This document shows positions 33,938 through 45,190 of a stretch of DNA of 64,000 nucleotides, piece after piece. Below the pieces are notes generated by a model. That model had not been told where the DNA came from. It was given only the letters and a program-made list of their open reading frames with translations, and did not search any database. The stretch is taken from assembly GCA_021018995.1 (NCBI GenBank), contig CM037593.1:10196088-10260087 (forward strand), written 5' to 3'. A program made the translations under genes and the position numbers. Every line of letters starts with the position of its first letter. Position 1 is the first letter of the stretch. Source of the stretch: Chloranthus sessilifolius (taxonomy: Eukaryota > Streptophyta > Magnoliopsida > Chloranthales > Chloranthaceae).

Positions 33938-34331
33938 TCAAGCTGTCGCAAATAAGCTCGGATACTGTTCTTTCACGTCGGCCTCTCGTTCCCACATAGC
34001 TTTTTCGGCTAGATGATACTTCCATCGAACAACTACTAATGGAATCACTTTTGTCCGCAATACTTGTTCTCTTCGATCCAAAATCTCCGTCGGCTCTTCA
34101 ATCATAATCATATCCTCATGCATCTCAAATGATTGACCGCTCAACACGTGATCAGGGTCGTTAAGGTACTTTCTGAGCATAGATACATGGAACACATTGT
34201 GTACCTGATCAAATAACGGTGGCAATTCAATGCGGTAAGCAACATCCCCTACTCGACCTAGAACCTCAAATGCTCCAAGATAGCGGGGACTTAACTTCCC
34301 TCTCTTTCCAAATCTCATCACCCCTTCATAG
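33938..34331 (-). pseudogene. Element A integrase C-terminus and chromodomain-like tail
   Basis: Minus-strand text RFGKRGKLSPRYLGAFEVL, YRIELPPLFDQVHNVFHVSM and LRKYLNDPDHVL is the GPY/F-type C-terminal integrase module. LRTKVIPLVVVRWKYHLAEK plus the WEREADVKEQYPSLF ending resembles a chromodomain tail (VLVKWKG....TWE.E..M...YP.LF). It continues the integrase at 52562-52286 across inserted element B. Relative to the other side there is a one-base G deletion (GGGG where the frame needs five G) just past the insertion point, so the frame shifts here. Confidence 0.85.
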
Positions 34332-34336
34332 GTGAC
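34332..34336. other. Target-site duplication GTGAC of element B (left copy)
   Basis: GTGAC precedes the TGATCGATTTT end of B. The identical GTGAC at 52286-52290 follows its other end. Confidence 0.93.
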
Positions 34337-35896
34337 TGATCGATTTTAAATGTAACCCTTGTAAGTGCACAAGATCTATTGCAGTATGACAAGAACAAAG
34401 GTGTCGAACCCACAGGGAAACATGAATTTTAATTAATTCTTTCAGAGATTTAAAAACGTCCCCAAGGAAGTACCAAAGGGCAGATTCAATTTAACCAAAA
34501 ATTTATTACTTTTTTTAAATGCAAGAAAAATAAATTAATCTAAACAACTAATTACTGATGAATCTAAGAATAATATTTAAATGAGATCAAGGAATATGCT
34601 ACGCCAGATTAGTACCTCTTTTCTATCATTAAAACCTACAGTTTCATTAAAGCATCATTCACACCATCATTTGTATAGAAAAATGATTCGTAATAAAATA
34701 TGATCATCAATCCGGCATATCCAATCTAAAAACAATGACTCAGCCTATCATTGCGGTATGAGTCATGTAAGAAGCATAGCGTATCTCATGATGTTTAGAT
34801 CATGACAGTAAAAACATAATCGCTCTGCAGCCTAGATCAGTCTGCAAGTCCAGATCTAGCAATTATAGCCGTTGATACGCGCCATTAATGGTCATAACAA
34901 GCATTCAATATATTTTTAATAACACAAACTTTTAGCAAAACGATTCCATGATGACATAATAGACTGCGGTATTAATCATAAAAAATTGCTACTTATCTGG
35001 GGATCGCATCTTCCCCGATCAACTGATTTAGCCGCTCATCTTTGGTGTATGATCTCCTTATTCATTCAAAGTCATTCCTCTTTTTATTTCTTCCCAAAAT
35101 CTTTGGTTATAATGTCTTTTCCTAAATACAATCTATGAATGTAAAAGAAAGACAGTATAAATCCTAAGTACAATCTACCCAGATCAATCCCTAGAAGAAG
35201 GAGAAAAGAAGAACCCTTGAAAAGATGCCCAGAGGAGTCTAAAATCAAAAATAATAATAATGAATAATAATCCTCTAAAAAAAACTCTCTCTAAAAAAGT
35301 CTCTAATTATTTCCTAAAAAAAACTGTCCTCTCGAAGTGTTTGGTTTGGCTTTAAATAGCCCCCTCGTCGCAGAGGTCTCTCGCCGCCTCAATTCAGGGT
35401 CGATTAATCGACCCTGCAAAAATCACTGAAAATCTGCTTTAAAGTGTCAGTTCCGTGTCTGACACTTTTTTTCCCTCGATTAATCGACCAAAAGGGTCGA
35501 TGCATCGACCTCCCAGAAATTCATGAATTTCAGCCCACTTTTTGTATTAGACACTACTTCGGTATTTTGGCCATAACTTTCTGTTCCGAACTCGGATTGA
35601 GGCAATTCTTGCGCCGTTGGAAAGCTGACAGAAATATCTCCAACGTTTGTGTTTTGACCATTTTATAATTCGGCCGTCTTGAAGGTCCAAATTGAGCTGC
35701 AAGTCATACCAAGTTCTCGATGACCCAAAGTTGCAGTGTTTTGACATTATTTTCAGAACTCTTGGGCTGTTTTCTGCATTTGGCTTGTATTTACCTGAAA
35801 CACTTCAAATCTAATAATTCTTATCAGATAGCCTTTATCGGATAGCTAAATGTAGGTATCTAGGGGTAAAATATCATCATATTTCACTACTCATCA
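34337..35896 (-). mobile_element. 3' LTR of element B (1560 bp)
   Basis: Minus-strand start TGATGAGTAGTGAAATATGA at 35896, right after PPT TTTGGGGGTG; the end is AAAATCGATCA at 34337. A TATA-like CTATTTAAAG lies near 35360. Contains CAGGGTCGATTAATCGACCC once. Compared with the 5' LTR it lacks 22 bases between two CGACCCT repeats. Confidence 0.92.
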
Positions 35897-37956
35897 CACC
35901 CCCAAACCTACACTTTGCTAGTCCTAGAGCAAAGCAAACTAAAGAAAATAGATGCCACTTTCGTAGGGAACACGATTGCACTTAGCGTGTGCAACAAGCC
36001 TTTAAACCCCTAGGTGATCCCTAGTGGAGGAGTTGTGTCTCCTGAGAGTTTACAGTGAAGTTACCCACAAACTTTAATACAGTTTTGAAACCATCGATAA
36101 AATTGAGTTTTCACAATATAATTTTGATAACATATATACCATTCAAAACTCAAAATCATTAATCAATTCAACATGCGAATTCTTAATTTTGAATAACAAT
36201 GTTATACTAATCGTACTAATATCCATTCAAATTAGTCTAATGCTCAAATCGTTAGATAACTCATCCATTCATGCTTAAACGGGAAGTGTGTGCATAACCA
36301 AACCAAGATTCATCCATCTCAGAACTAGTTCAAACGGGAAACCATCAGATCTGTTGTCTCGACACAATCCTCACTTTAGGTGTACTCTCGAAATAAACTC
36401 ACTCCGATGATGGATAAATTTTTACACACATGTGAGAGATCAATACAAAGCAAGTAAAAAGGTCTCACATGATAAATGAAACACGATGCAATCAATGAAC
36501 AAAAATAAATCTCATAAGAACAGACACTTGTATATCCTAAGCATGTCATATCAAGTGTCATAAGTATAACATATTTACTCTCCACAAGGCAGTTACCAAT
36601 GCAAGATTAGATCATGAAGGTCTTTTGTAGGGTTGTAATGGGGCTCACGAAAGGGTAAGAAAGAATTGGAAGTTGGGATTCAAAATTTATGAGAAATTGG
36701 AAAAGAAACAAACTTCTGATTTTTCTATCTCTTTTTTTCTTTTCTAATTTCTCGCTATTTTTTTTTTTCAATATTTTTCTCAACTTTTTTTTTCTTTTGA
36801 ATTTCCTTTTCTTGAAGCACCTCATATTTTTCATTATTTTTCACAATTTTCTTTTTCTTTTTCTCCCCCCTTTTTCTTTTATATTTTTGTCATACACTCT
36901 CAGTAAACACCACAACTCAGTATCTCTCCACTTACTCTATTTTCGTTCATTCTCATCCCTTGTTCCTAATTTCTCAAAAATAAGAAGGGTAAAGCTGAAT
37001 TTTCATAAATGGTGAAGGGTTAAAAGTTAACGTGGCTTATCAAAGAATGTATAAAGGTAAATTTTTTCAATAGGCTCAAAGGGGTACTAGAATGATAAAT
37101 TTATGAGGTGGGACATTTTAAGCACAAACGAGCCAAAGATGGCCTTCAATCATGTCCTTAAAAGATGGTAACCTTGCCTATTTGTCTTGAGTAGATATAC
37201 AGTACGTTCTAACACAATAATATGAATTTGATATCATGCAAAGTCACAAGCCAAAATAAAGTGTATGAGATTATTCAAAATAATTCGTATTCAAAGAAAA
37301 CTCCGAGTTTATGTATTCACTCATCAATGACGGGAAATTAGCTCTAAAGCTTACCGGGTTTAGTCTCCATTAAGAACCTAAGATTCAACGTTCAAAATAG
37401 TTCATCGATTTCTAAGTCTTAGCTTGGTATAAGTGCAAAAATTCTAAGCATGAATTTTAGAGTCATCCACAAATTATCATATTAAGCTTCATCATCCTAG
37501 ATATAAGTAATCAAAATATGACATCAATATTCTTAAAATTAAATTCACATGTATCATCAACTAAAGTTTAAAAACAATTGTAAAGTAATTCATGTATAAT
37601 GGTTCAAAATTATTTATTTATTTATTTATTTTATTTTATTTTATATATAAAAAAAAGAAAGTAACGCAAGATAGAGAATCATACCCTCAAACCTAAAAAT
37701 GACAATGTCCTCATTGATTGAAATAAGTAGCGCACCCCCAAACCTGTTGAAAAATACCTCAACACAAATATCAGGTGCAGAGAATATGTGCATCAAATTA
37801 GAATATGACCAAAAATAAATTGAAGGTAATGTGGCTACACTAATTTGGAAATTAAAAACAACCTAAACTAAACTAAAAACTAATATTCTAGAACTAAACA
37901 TAAGAAAAGAGAAATCCGAAATCCTAAATCCTAAACTAAACTTGAGTCCAACTCCT
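35897..37956 (-). other. 3' untranslated region of element B
   Basis: Lies between the integrase stop side (37957) and the 3' LTR, with the PPT TTTGGGGGTG at 35906-35897. No env-like ORF was found. It contains a T/C-rich stretch (36730-36890). The last 150 bases (CTAGGGATCACCTAGG, CTTGTTGCA, GGACTAGCAAAG) are homologous to 43275-43436 in element D, which ties the two elements together. Confidence 0.75.
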
Positions 37957-39242
37957 TTAATCTGGGTCATTGAGGTGCATCGCCTCAATTCCGAACTGGG
38001 TCATCGGCTCAAACATTGGTTTAAGACGTTGCCCATTGACTTTGAAGACTTGATTGTCCTTGAGACTGCGAATCTCAATCGCACCATGCGCACTAATGGA
38101 AACAACCTGAAACCGGCCTTCCCATCTAGATTTCAGTTTTCCCGAGTGGAGCTTAAGTCTAGAGTTGAATAGCCAAACCTTCTGTCCAATGTGGAACTCT
38201 TTCCGAGAAATGGACTCATCATGCAGCTTTTTATACCTTTCTTTGTACATCTTTGAGTTTTCATACACATCATAGCGTAGCTCTTCCAATTCACTTAGCT
38301 GTAGCCTTCGATTTGATCCTGCTGCTTGTATATCGAAATTTAATCTTTTGATAGCCCAAAATGCCTTATGCTCCAATTCAACAGGAAGATGACATGCTTT
38401 CCCGTAGACAATTCTGAACAGAGACATTTCAATTGGTGTCTTGAAGGCTGTATGATAGGCCTAAAGAGCATTAGATAGCCGGTTAGACCAATCTCTTCTA
38501 TCTGGTCGAACCGTTTTTTCTAAAATTTATTTAATCTCTCGGTTCGACACTTCCACCTGACCACTAGTTTGCGGGTGATACGGTGTTGCAACCTTGTGGG
38601 TAACGTCGTATTTCTTCATTAAAGTAGCAAAATGGCGGTTACAGAAGTGCGAACCGCCATTACTAATGATCGCCCGTGGAAACCCGAATCTGTTAAAGAC
38701 ATTTTCCTTCAGAAATTTGATCACAACTTTGTGGTCATTCGAACGGGTTGCCACAGCTTCAATCCATTTGGAAATGTAGTCAATAGTCACAAGAATATAT
38801 GAATACTCGAAAGATGGGGGAAAAGGACCCATGAAGTCAATCCCCCAAACTTCAAAAATTTCAACAATCAAAATCGGGTTAAGGGGCATTATATTTCGTT
38901 TTGAAATATTTCCAAGTTGCTGACATCTTTGGCATTCTTTGCAAAATCGAGCAGCGTCACGAAAGATGGAGGGCCAGTAGAATCCGCTTTGAAGGATTTT
39001 CTGTGCAGTCTTCTGTCCTCCGAAATGGCCTCCACAGGCTCCAGCATGCCAGAAATTTATGACGCTTAGTTGCTCTTCTTCCGGTACACATCTCATGATG
39101 ATCTGATCTGAATAAATTTTGAACAAATATGGTTCATCCCAGAAATAGTATTTTACCTGGGAGAAAAAGAGATGTTTATCATTCTTACCCCATTCAGTAG
39201 GGATTCTGCCAGTGACCAGATAATTCACGATATTGGCAAACC
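37957..39242 (-). pseudogene. Element B integrase
   Basis: Text from [11 protein letters not shown] near 39230 to [20 protein letters not shown] near 38080. The zinc-binding HHCC region is [14 protein letters not shown] ... [11 protein letters not shown]. The catalytic core shows D in [14 protein letters not shown] in the region SKWIEAVAT...[12 protein letters not shown] (where the usual D of ISDGG is N, a lost catalytic residue) and E in [17 protein letters not shown]. Stops: TAA after SNREIK (about 38525) and TAG at about 38463. The usual order of an Athila polyprotein is kept. Truncated at its N side by insertion of D. Confidence 0.88.
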
Positions 39243-40261
39243 CTGATTTTCATTTTAGTTTTTGCTTTAAACCTGCACTTTGTATTCCAAGTGCTTGATT
39301 AAATGTCTACTGCAGTTTTGTATAGAAAACCTATTTTACTGCAGCAGAATTTTTTTTTTATTTTTTATTTTTCTAAGTTTTTATTCTTTGCCTTCTAGTT
39401 GTTTGAATAAATGCTGCTGCCACTCTTTTGTCTTTTTGTCAAATTTGGGCAGTAGCCTGAGTTTTTCTTTTTATTTTTGTCAATATCTTTGGAATAAGGT
39501 CACTGCGCTTTTTGGATTTTTGAGATCTGGAGGCGGTAGTCCAACAAGGAGCATCTGGACTAAAGTCGAGCAGATCTCTTGAGTTTGCATCCTCTTCTCC
39601 TTTGCATTCATTTTCTATTTTAAATACTTGAGAACCAAGATTACTGTTGTGTTTATTGTTTGTTCTGATTATAATTTCTGCATCTTTTAGGCATGCCGAT
39701 TTTTTTACAAAACCAAATACAAAATAAAAGAAAATGAAAACACAAATAGAAAATCTCTTAGTTGTTTCTCATTATTTTCAGAGTAAATAAGGGCTCTTGT
39801 TGAGCTGGGCTGATCCAAAACAAGTAAAAAATAAAAAAATAGAAAATTATAAAAATAAAAATATATATATATCTTTCAGATAATGTTTTTCCATTTGCAT
39901 CCACTTTTCCCATCTGGACTCTTGAGATCAATTTTTTATTTTTAGGAATCATGTAGGATAATGAGTAGTGGATCATAGGCTTTTGAATATTCAATGGACT
40001 CACCGATTTTATTTTCCTTCAAGATTTCTTCATCATAAATGGGTCTCGTGTATGAACTGCTTTTAATATGTGCTCCCATGCTTCATTATTATTATTTTTT
40101 TTTCATACACATCATCAACAAAGGGAATTGATCTTATGAATCTTGCTTTTCCTTTGTATTCACCTTTAATCATTTTTTCACTCGATTCATAAGTATCTAG
40201 GGCTTTTGGCCTTAGATTTTCTGTTTGGGCTTAGGATGTATCATTTTTCTCTTTGGGCTTA

Positions 40262-40680
40262 GGATGTATCCTTTAGATTTTCAAATTGCTTTTTAGGAAT
40301 TTTAGTATACATTTTAGATTTTCAAATTGCTTTTAGGAATTGTAGTTTCAAATTGCTTTTAGGAATGTTAGTTTCAAATTGCTTTTTAGGAATTTTAGTT
40401 TCAAATTGCTTTTAGATTTTCCAATTTTTTTAGGAATTTTAGTATTGCTTTTTAGATTTTTAAATTGCTTTTTAGGAATTTTAGTATTCTGCTTTTAGGA
40501 ATGTTAGTTTCAAATTCTTTTTAGATTTTCAAATTACATTTTAGGAATTTTAGTATTCGCTTTTTAGATTTTCAAATTACATTTTAGGAATTTTAGTTTC
40601 AAATTGCTTTTTAGAATTTTAGTTTCAAATTGCTTTTTTAGAAATTTTAGTTTCAAATTCGCTTTTTAGATCATTTGATT
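40262..40680. repeat. Minisatellite TTTCAAATTGCTTTTTAGGA
   Basis: About ten irregular copies of (TTAGATTTT)CAAATTGCTTTTTAGG then AATTTTAG(T), in the 5' half of element D. Confidence 0.85.
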
Positions 40681-41079
40681 TTTTTTTTCTTTCTTAGGTT
40701 AATGTGTCCTAGTTTTACTAGTTTTCGTCATTTTTTGTGAGTATAGTTAGTTTCTAACTTTGTTTTCCTATTTTCCATTCACAAATTCTGCTTTTGTATC
40801 AACACTTTTCTAATTTTTTAAACTTTGTATGCAGTCCCTTACCTTGTTTTCTTTGTTTCTCTATTATTAGCATTAGTTTCCTTCCATTTCCTGCTATTTT
40901 TTTTTTTTTTTTCTTGTATTTGTATATCATGTTTTCCATTTCCTTGCTCATATATTCAATTTTACATTTTATTTTTCTCTTTGCATATAGTTTAGATTTT
41001 TTCGTTCTTAGTTTTTCTTTCTTCTTTTATCCTGCGCCTTTGAACCCACTTTTGAGCGAGCTAGTTCTTGCTTGAGCAT

Positions 41080-41640
41080 GACAGAGAACCAAGCCGAAAG
41101 TGTGGGTGGGCATCTTTGCAGAAGTGGAAATTGCTGTGGCCCTCAGCCAGTCCCTACGGTTTACAAGCCCAACTCCTGTGGTGACTCTTTTTGCACCACT
41201 TGCGCTTAGTCCACACGGTCACTGAGGTAGCCAGCTCTTGGTGCACCTCCACCCACAGATGGCCTGGTTCCCTATTCCTCCACACCTCCCCAATCCCTCT
41301 AGGCCAATCTCCCCACACTGCCTCCCTACACCCAGATCCTCACCTACCTCCAAAATATCCAAGCCCAGCTCCAAACAAATGCAGACAATCGATGCACTAC
41401 ATAGGAGCTCATCCGATGTTAACCCCATTACCACCTACCCCCATTACCTCGCTCTCCATTTTGCCTCACAGGCAACCCAAATGCACCAAGTCCTAGTGCT
41501 TCCCCCTCCACTACCACCCAGACTACCCAAACCACCCCAACTACCTATGGCCTCACTTCCCTTGTTCTTTGAGTTAGCTACCCAAGCACCCCCTCTATCA
41601 CCACCTCATGCGCTAACTTAACTACCCAAAACACAACCTT
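41080..41640 (+). pseudogene. Gag-like fragment of element D
   Basis: Starts ATGACAGAGAACCAAGCC (MTENQAESVGGHL) at 41078-41080. A later frame contains TLPPYTQILTYLQNIQAQLQ and TNADN, a coiled-coil-like N-terminal gag segment as in some plant gypsy gags. Stops and frameshifts follow every few dozen codons. The rest of gag and all of pol are missing. Confidence 0.4.
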
Positions 41641-43436
41641 CCCTCCACCTTCCCCGCCTCTCCCTTAATCCAGTCCCCCCGTCTTTAATTTTCTTTTTCT
41701 TTTTTTTAATGTTTCTATTCAATTAATTTTGTTTTCTCCAATGCTCCTTTGTCATGTTTTACTTTTCTTGTTTATGATTTCCTTCATGTTTTTCTGAATA
41801 ATGGGACCATGCCACCTTTGAACCGGAGGACACTTTGCTCCTCATAGGTTTGGGGGTGTGGCAGATGATCTGCCTCGGACAACAAAGATAAAGGCGGAAA
41901 AATCACCTAAGTAAGGTGAAAGAATTTAATGTACTTAAGAATCAAGTTAACTAGGAAATTTTTAAATATTCTTTGCAAAAATTTAGACATTCTAAACCTT
42001 GCGATAGTCTACATTTCCATGATGATTACACCATAAAACATACCGGTATCAAGACGTAGTAAGTCAAAAGGAAGAGAAAAGGTAAAGATATACTTAAAAG
42101 CTCAAGAAAAACCATAACCGGTGAGAATTGAGCCCATATATTTTCCATCTACGTTGAAGAGTGGTGAGGCAATTTTTACGATTCAAAGGATTGGCTAAGG
42201 CATTAGATCCACTAGAAGTTAGGAAACTCCAAATTGAAACAAGTGACAAGACACTCATGAGATCAAGAAAAGATCAAGGCCTTCTTTGGACATTTGAACC
42301 TAATGAACCAACCAAGAAAAATCGCCTGTTTGTACCCCATTTGAGTCAGAATCCTACAATCCTTCATCAAAAATACCCAAAAGTACTTTTTGAACCTATG
42401 GAACCAATTCAGCCTTCCCTCACTCTAAGAATTCAGAGGTAAAGGAGAAAGAAGCGAAGATGGACCATTTCGGGCAACATCAAGAAAATGAAGAGAAATA
42501 CCTCAAAAGCAGGCAATATGGTGGTGAGAAAAGAAGAGACAAACAATATGAAAAGTTGCAAGCAAAAAGGCAAAAAAGGGACCTTATGTTAAAAAAAAAT
42601 GCAAGATCAAAGAAAGAACTGATCACGTGAATGTGAGAATCTCGAAAAGAAGAAGAAAGAAGCTAAACTCAAAAGGTGGAGTCATGAACCATCTCTGCAC
42701 TTCGAGTTCTCAAATTCAAACCCTGCTCAAACTTCCTTTCCTTGAAACTTCACTCCATAAGCCATACAAACAAACCTAGATTAAAAGTCCTTGTGATCCA
42801 AAGTTGAGTGAGTCATGTAGAGATAAGAAGTTCCCCAATCTATGGTGAGGAGATGTCAATGATGCCAAGACTAGAAAGCAGGCCTATGCTCATGCTTACA
42901 GATCCATTTGGGAGATGTAATCGCTCTTGAGCTTGAGTGAAAACGAACCCCTCAACAAAAACAACGATGAGAGTATACCTGGTGAGTGTTTGGGTTGGAA
43001 CTTGAGCACATTAAGTATGACTTATAACCTAATTTTATCCATAGGATGAGCTCACGCACATTTGTATGATTTTCTATGACTGCTCACAGATTGGAAATAT
43101 TGAAACATTCATGAGGTTTATAAATGTTGAAATCTCCTTGCAAACAATACAACTAAATTTACGTGTAAACATGGATTCAAGAGTAACTAATTTCGATCTT
43201 TGATTGCTCATGAGATAACAGCACTAATGCCAAGCTGTCCCATGGAGAAGTTTGTGGGTACCTTCATGAAAACCCTCGGGAGACTTCACTCCTCCTCTAG
43301 GGATCACCTAGGGTTGAAAAGGCTTGTTGCATATGCTAAATGCACTGTGCTTCCTACAAAAGTGGCTCTTTACTTTGTTTTTATGTTTCTTTGCTCGTGG
43401 GACTAGCAAAGCTTAGGTTTGGGGTGTGTTAAGTAG
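41641..43436 (+). other. 3' internal region of element D
   Basis: Non-coding. A first TAGGTTTGGGGGTGTGG occurs at about 41847, an Athila-type PPT look-alike. The last 160 bases align with the 3' region of element B. No gene seen. Confidence 0.5.
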
Positions 43437-45190
43437 TGAAAATACCATTTTTCACCCCTAAACATGAGCTTTGAAAGACCCTTGAGAAGACTAAATAAGT
43501 GCTTTAGTGTGCATTTTACTAACCAATTAGACAGGTCCAAGTCCAAAAGCATCCTAAAATGATCAAAAGTCGACAACTCATGTCAAGCTCAAAGAGGAGT
43601 GAAGAAATAGCCTCAAAGAATGGCTAAAAGGTCCTAAAAGAGCAAGAAAAGACTCAAGAAGAAGAAGGATCCATTCGCAAAGAAGAAATCAAGTTAAAAG
43701 TTCAAATCAGTAAAAAGTACTTTTCGAAAAGGTCAAAGTTCGTTGAATTGATTACGAGTCAGAATGAACTACTCGAAAAGAACCATGTTCATTCTCGAAT
43801 AGTTGAAATTTCCTTTTGAATAGAAGATCCGGGAGAAGTCCTTTGCGAAAAGACTTTACGAAGCCAAATTGCTTTGCGAAAAGAACTTACGGAGCCAAAA
43901 CACTTTGCGAAAAGGCACTTAAACTCTATGAAAGGACATTCGGGAATTACTTGTTTAAAGGGCATTTCATTAATCTCTACACGCCGCCAATGCATTTAAC
44001 GGCCAGGACATTTGAAGATTCCAATCAAGATCCAAAAGCATATTCCAACCCATGTGAGCTCAAAGATGAAATCACTTGGCGGGAACTTCTAGAAGCTCAA
44101 ACAGATTTTGAATTCCATAATGTAATTGATGCTTCTAGCGCTATTGATCGAACGGATCGAGCATTTTCATTGGCGTAACAGATCCGGATCCCGTGCTCAA
44201 TGCCATTGGGCAATCCAGATCCGAACACTTCGATTGGTCAATTCAATACTGCAGATCAAGGAAAGCTATAAATAGAGAAGACATTTGCCCAATTGTGGCA
44301 TCCAGTTTTGAGTTTTCATCTCTGTTTCCTCCTTCCGGTCGGATAGTCTATCTGCACCTTGTAATTTCTTCCTCTGTTTTGCTTTTGAGAGTTGTTGAGA
44401 GTGATTTGTAACTCCAAGGAGATCGGATTCAAGAGCAAGTCCGAGGGCTTTCTAAAGCCGTGCTTTGTAATTGTAATTTTGGATTTTAAAAGGTTCGTAA
44501 TTTGTGTCTTCTCCATTGGAGTCATGTCGAGGGTTACGAATGTTCACCTTAGTGCATTAGACTTCTTTAGATTCACTCACCCGCATCCAACTTCCCTTAA
44601 GAATTAGCGTTGGTAACCTAATTCTAGCAAAGACTTACGGATAAATTCATGTTCGAACTAAAGAACAGTTATTAACTATTGGATGATCTGTGACCATTGG
44701 ATGATCATAGCCATAAGTCTAAACCTATTCCTTAATTGATTTATTTCTCTTATACATCTGGTAGCCGATGAAGATTGAATCGCTCTATTGGAATCTGATT
44801 CTCCATTAAAATTCAAAGGCTAAAATACATGAAGCTATTATTTCTGCATTTGTTTTATTTTAAACACCTCCACAACTCGGATCTGGATCACGTAGTTAGT
44901 TCTTTTCTTTATTTGCTTTTAGTTAAACGTGACAAAACCCAACACTCTCTTTTTATCTGCTTTCTAGATAATTATAGAGCCAGATCTGGTAGCACAGATC
45001 TGGAGGTCTATCTCATATTTCAGACAAATTCTCTGTGGACGATCTTTAATATACTCACTTTTAAAACTTGCTACAATTGGCCCTGATCTTGCAGGCTATT
45101 GTTAGCCCTCAATGTGCTGATATCTCTTTCATAATTTAAAATTATGTAACTTAATATTCATTAATTCGTCATTCAAAACACACATAAATC
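43437..45190 (+). mobile_element. 3' LTR of element D
   Basis: Begins TGTTAAGTAGTGAAAATACC directly after PPT AGGTTTGGGGTG; compare TGATGAGTAGTGAAATATGA of element B. A clear TATA box CTATAAATAGAG is at about 44266. A cluster of TTTGCGAAAAG units lies at 43840-43920. The 3' end is not certain: CTTGCA near 45095 is one candidate, the junction with B at 45190 another. Confidence 0.65.

Larger units (their letters stand above)
39243..45190 (+). mobile_element. Element D: pol-less Athila-related element nested in B
   Basis: A 5.95-kb plus-strand block separates B's RNase H (ends 45191) from B's integrase (starts 39242). It has a T-rich 5' part, a gag-like fragment (about 41080-41640), a 3' region homologous to that of B (GGGACTAGCAAAGCTTAGGT), PPT AGGTTTGGGGTG (43425-43436) and a 3' LTR from 43437. 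No protease, RT or integrase was found, and no 5' LTR was recognised at 39243. The junctions show no target duplication, so D is a damaged or deletion-joined non-autonomous element. Confidence 0.7.

Noticed and set aside
36689..37015. 108-codon Phe/Leu-rich plus-strand open frame
   Set aside because: A by-product of a T/C-rich tract in the 3' region of element B.
41191..41621. Proline-rich open frames of 100-127 codons
   Set aside because: Out-of-frame readings of the decayed gag-like fragment of element D.
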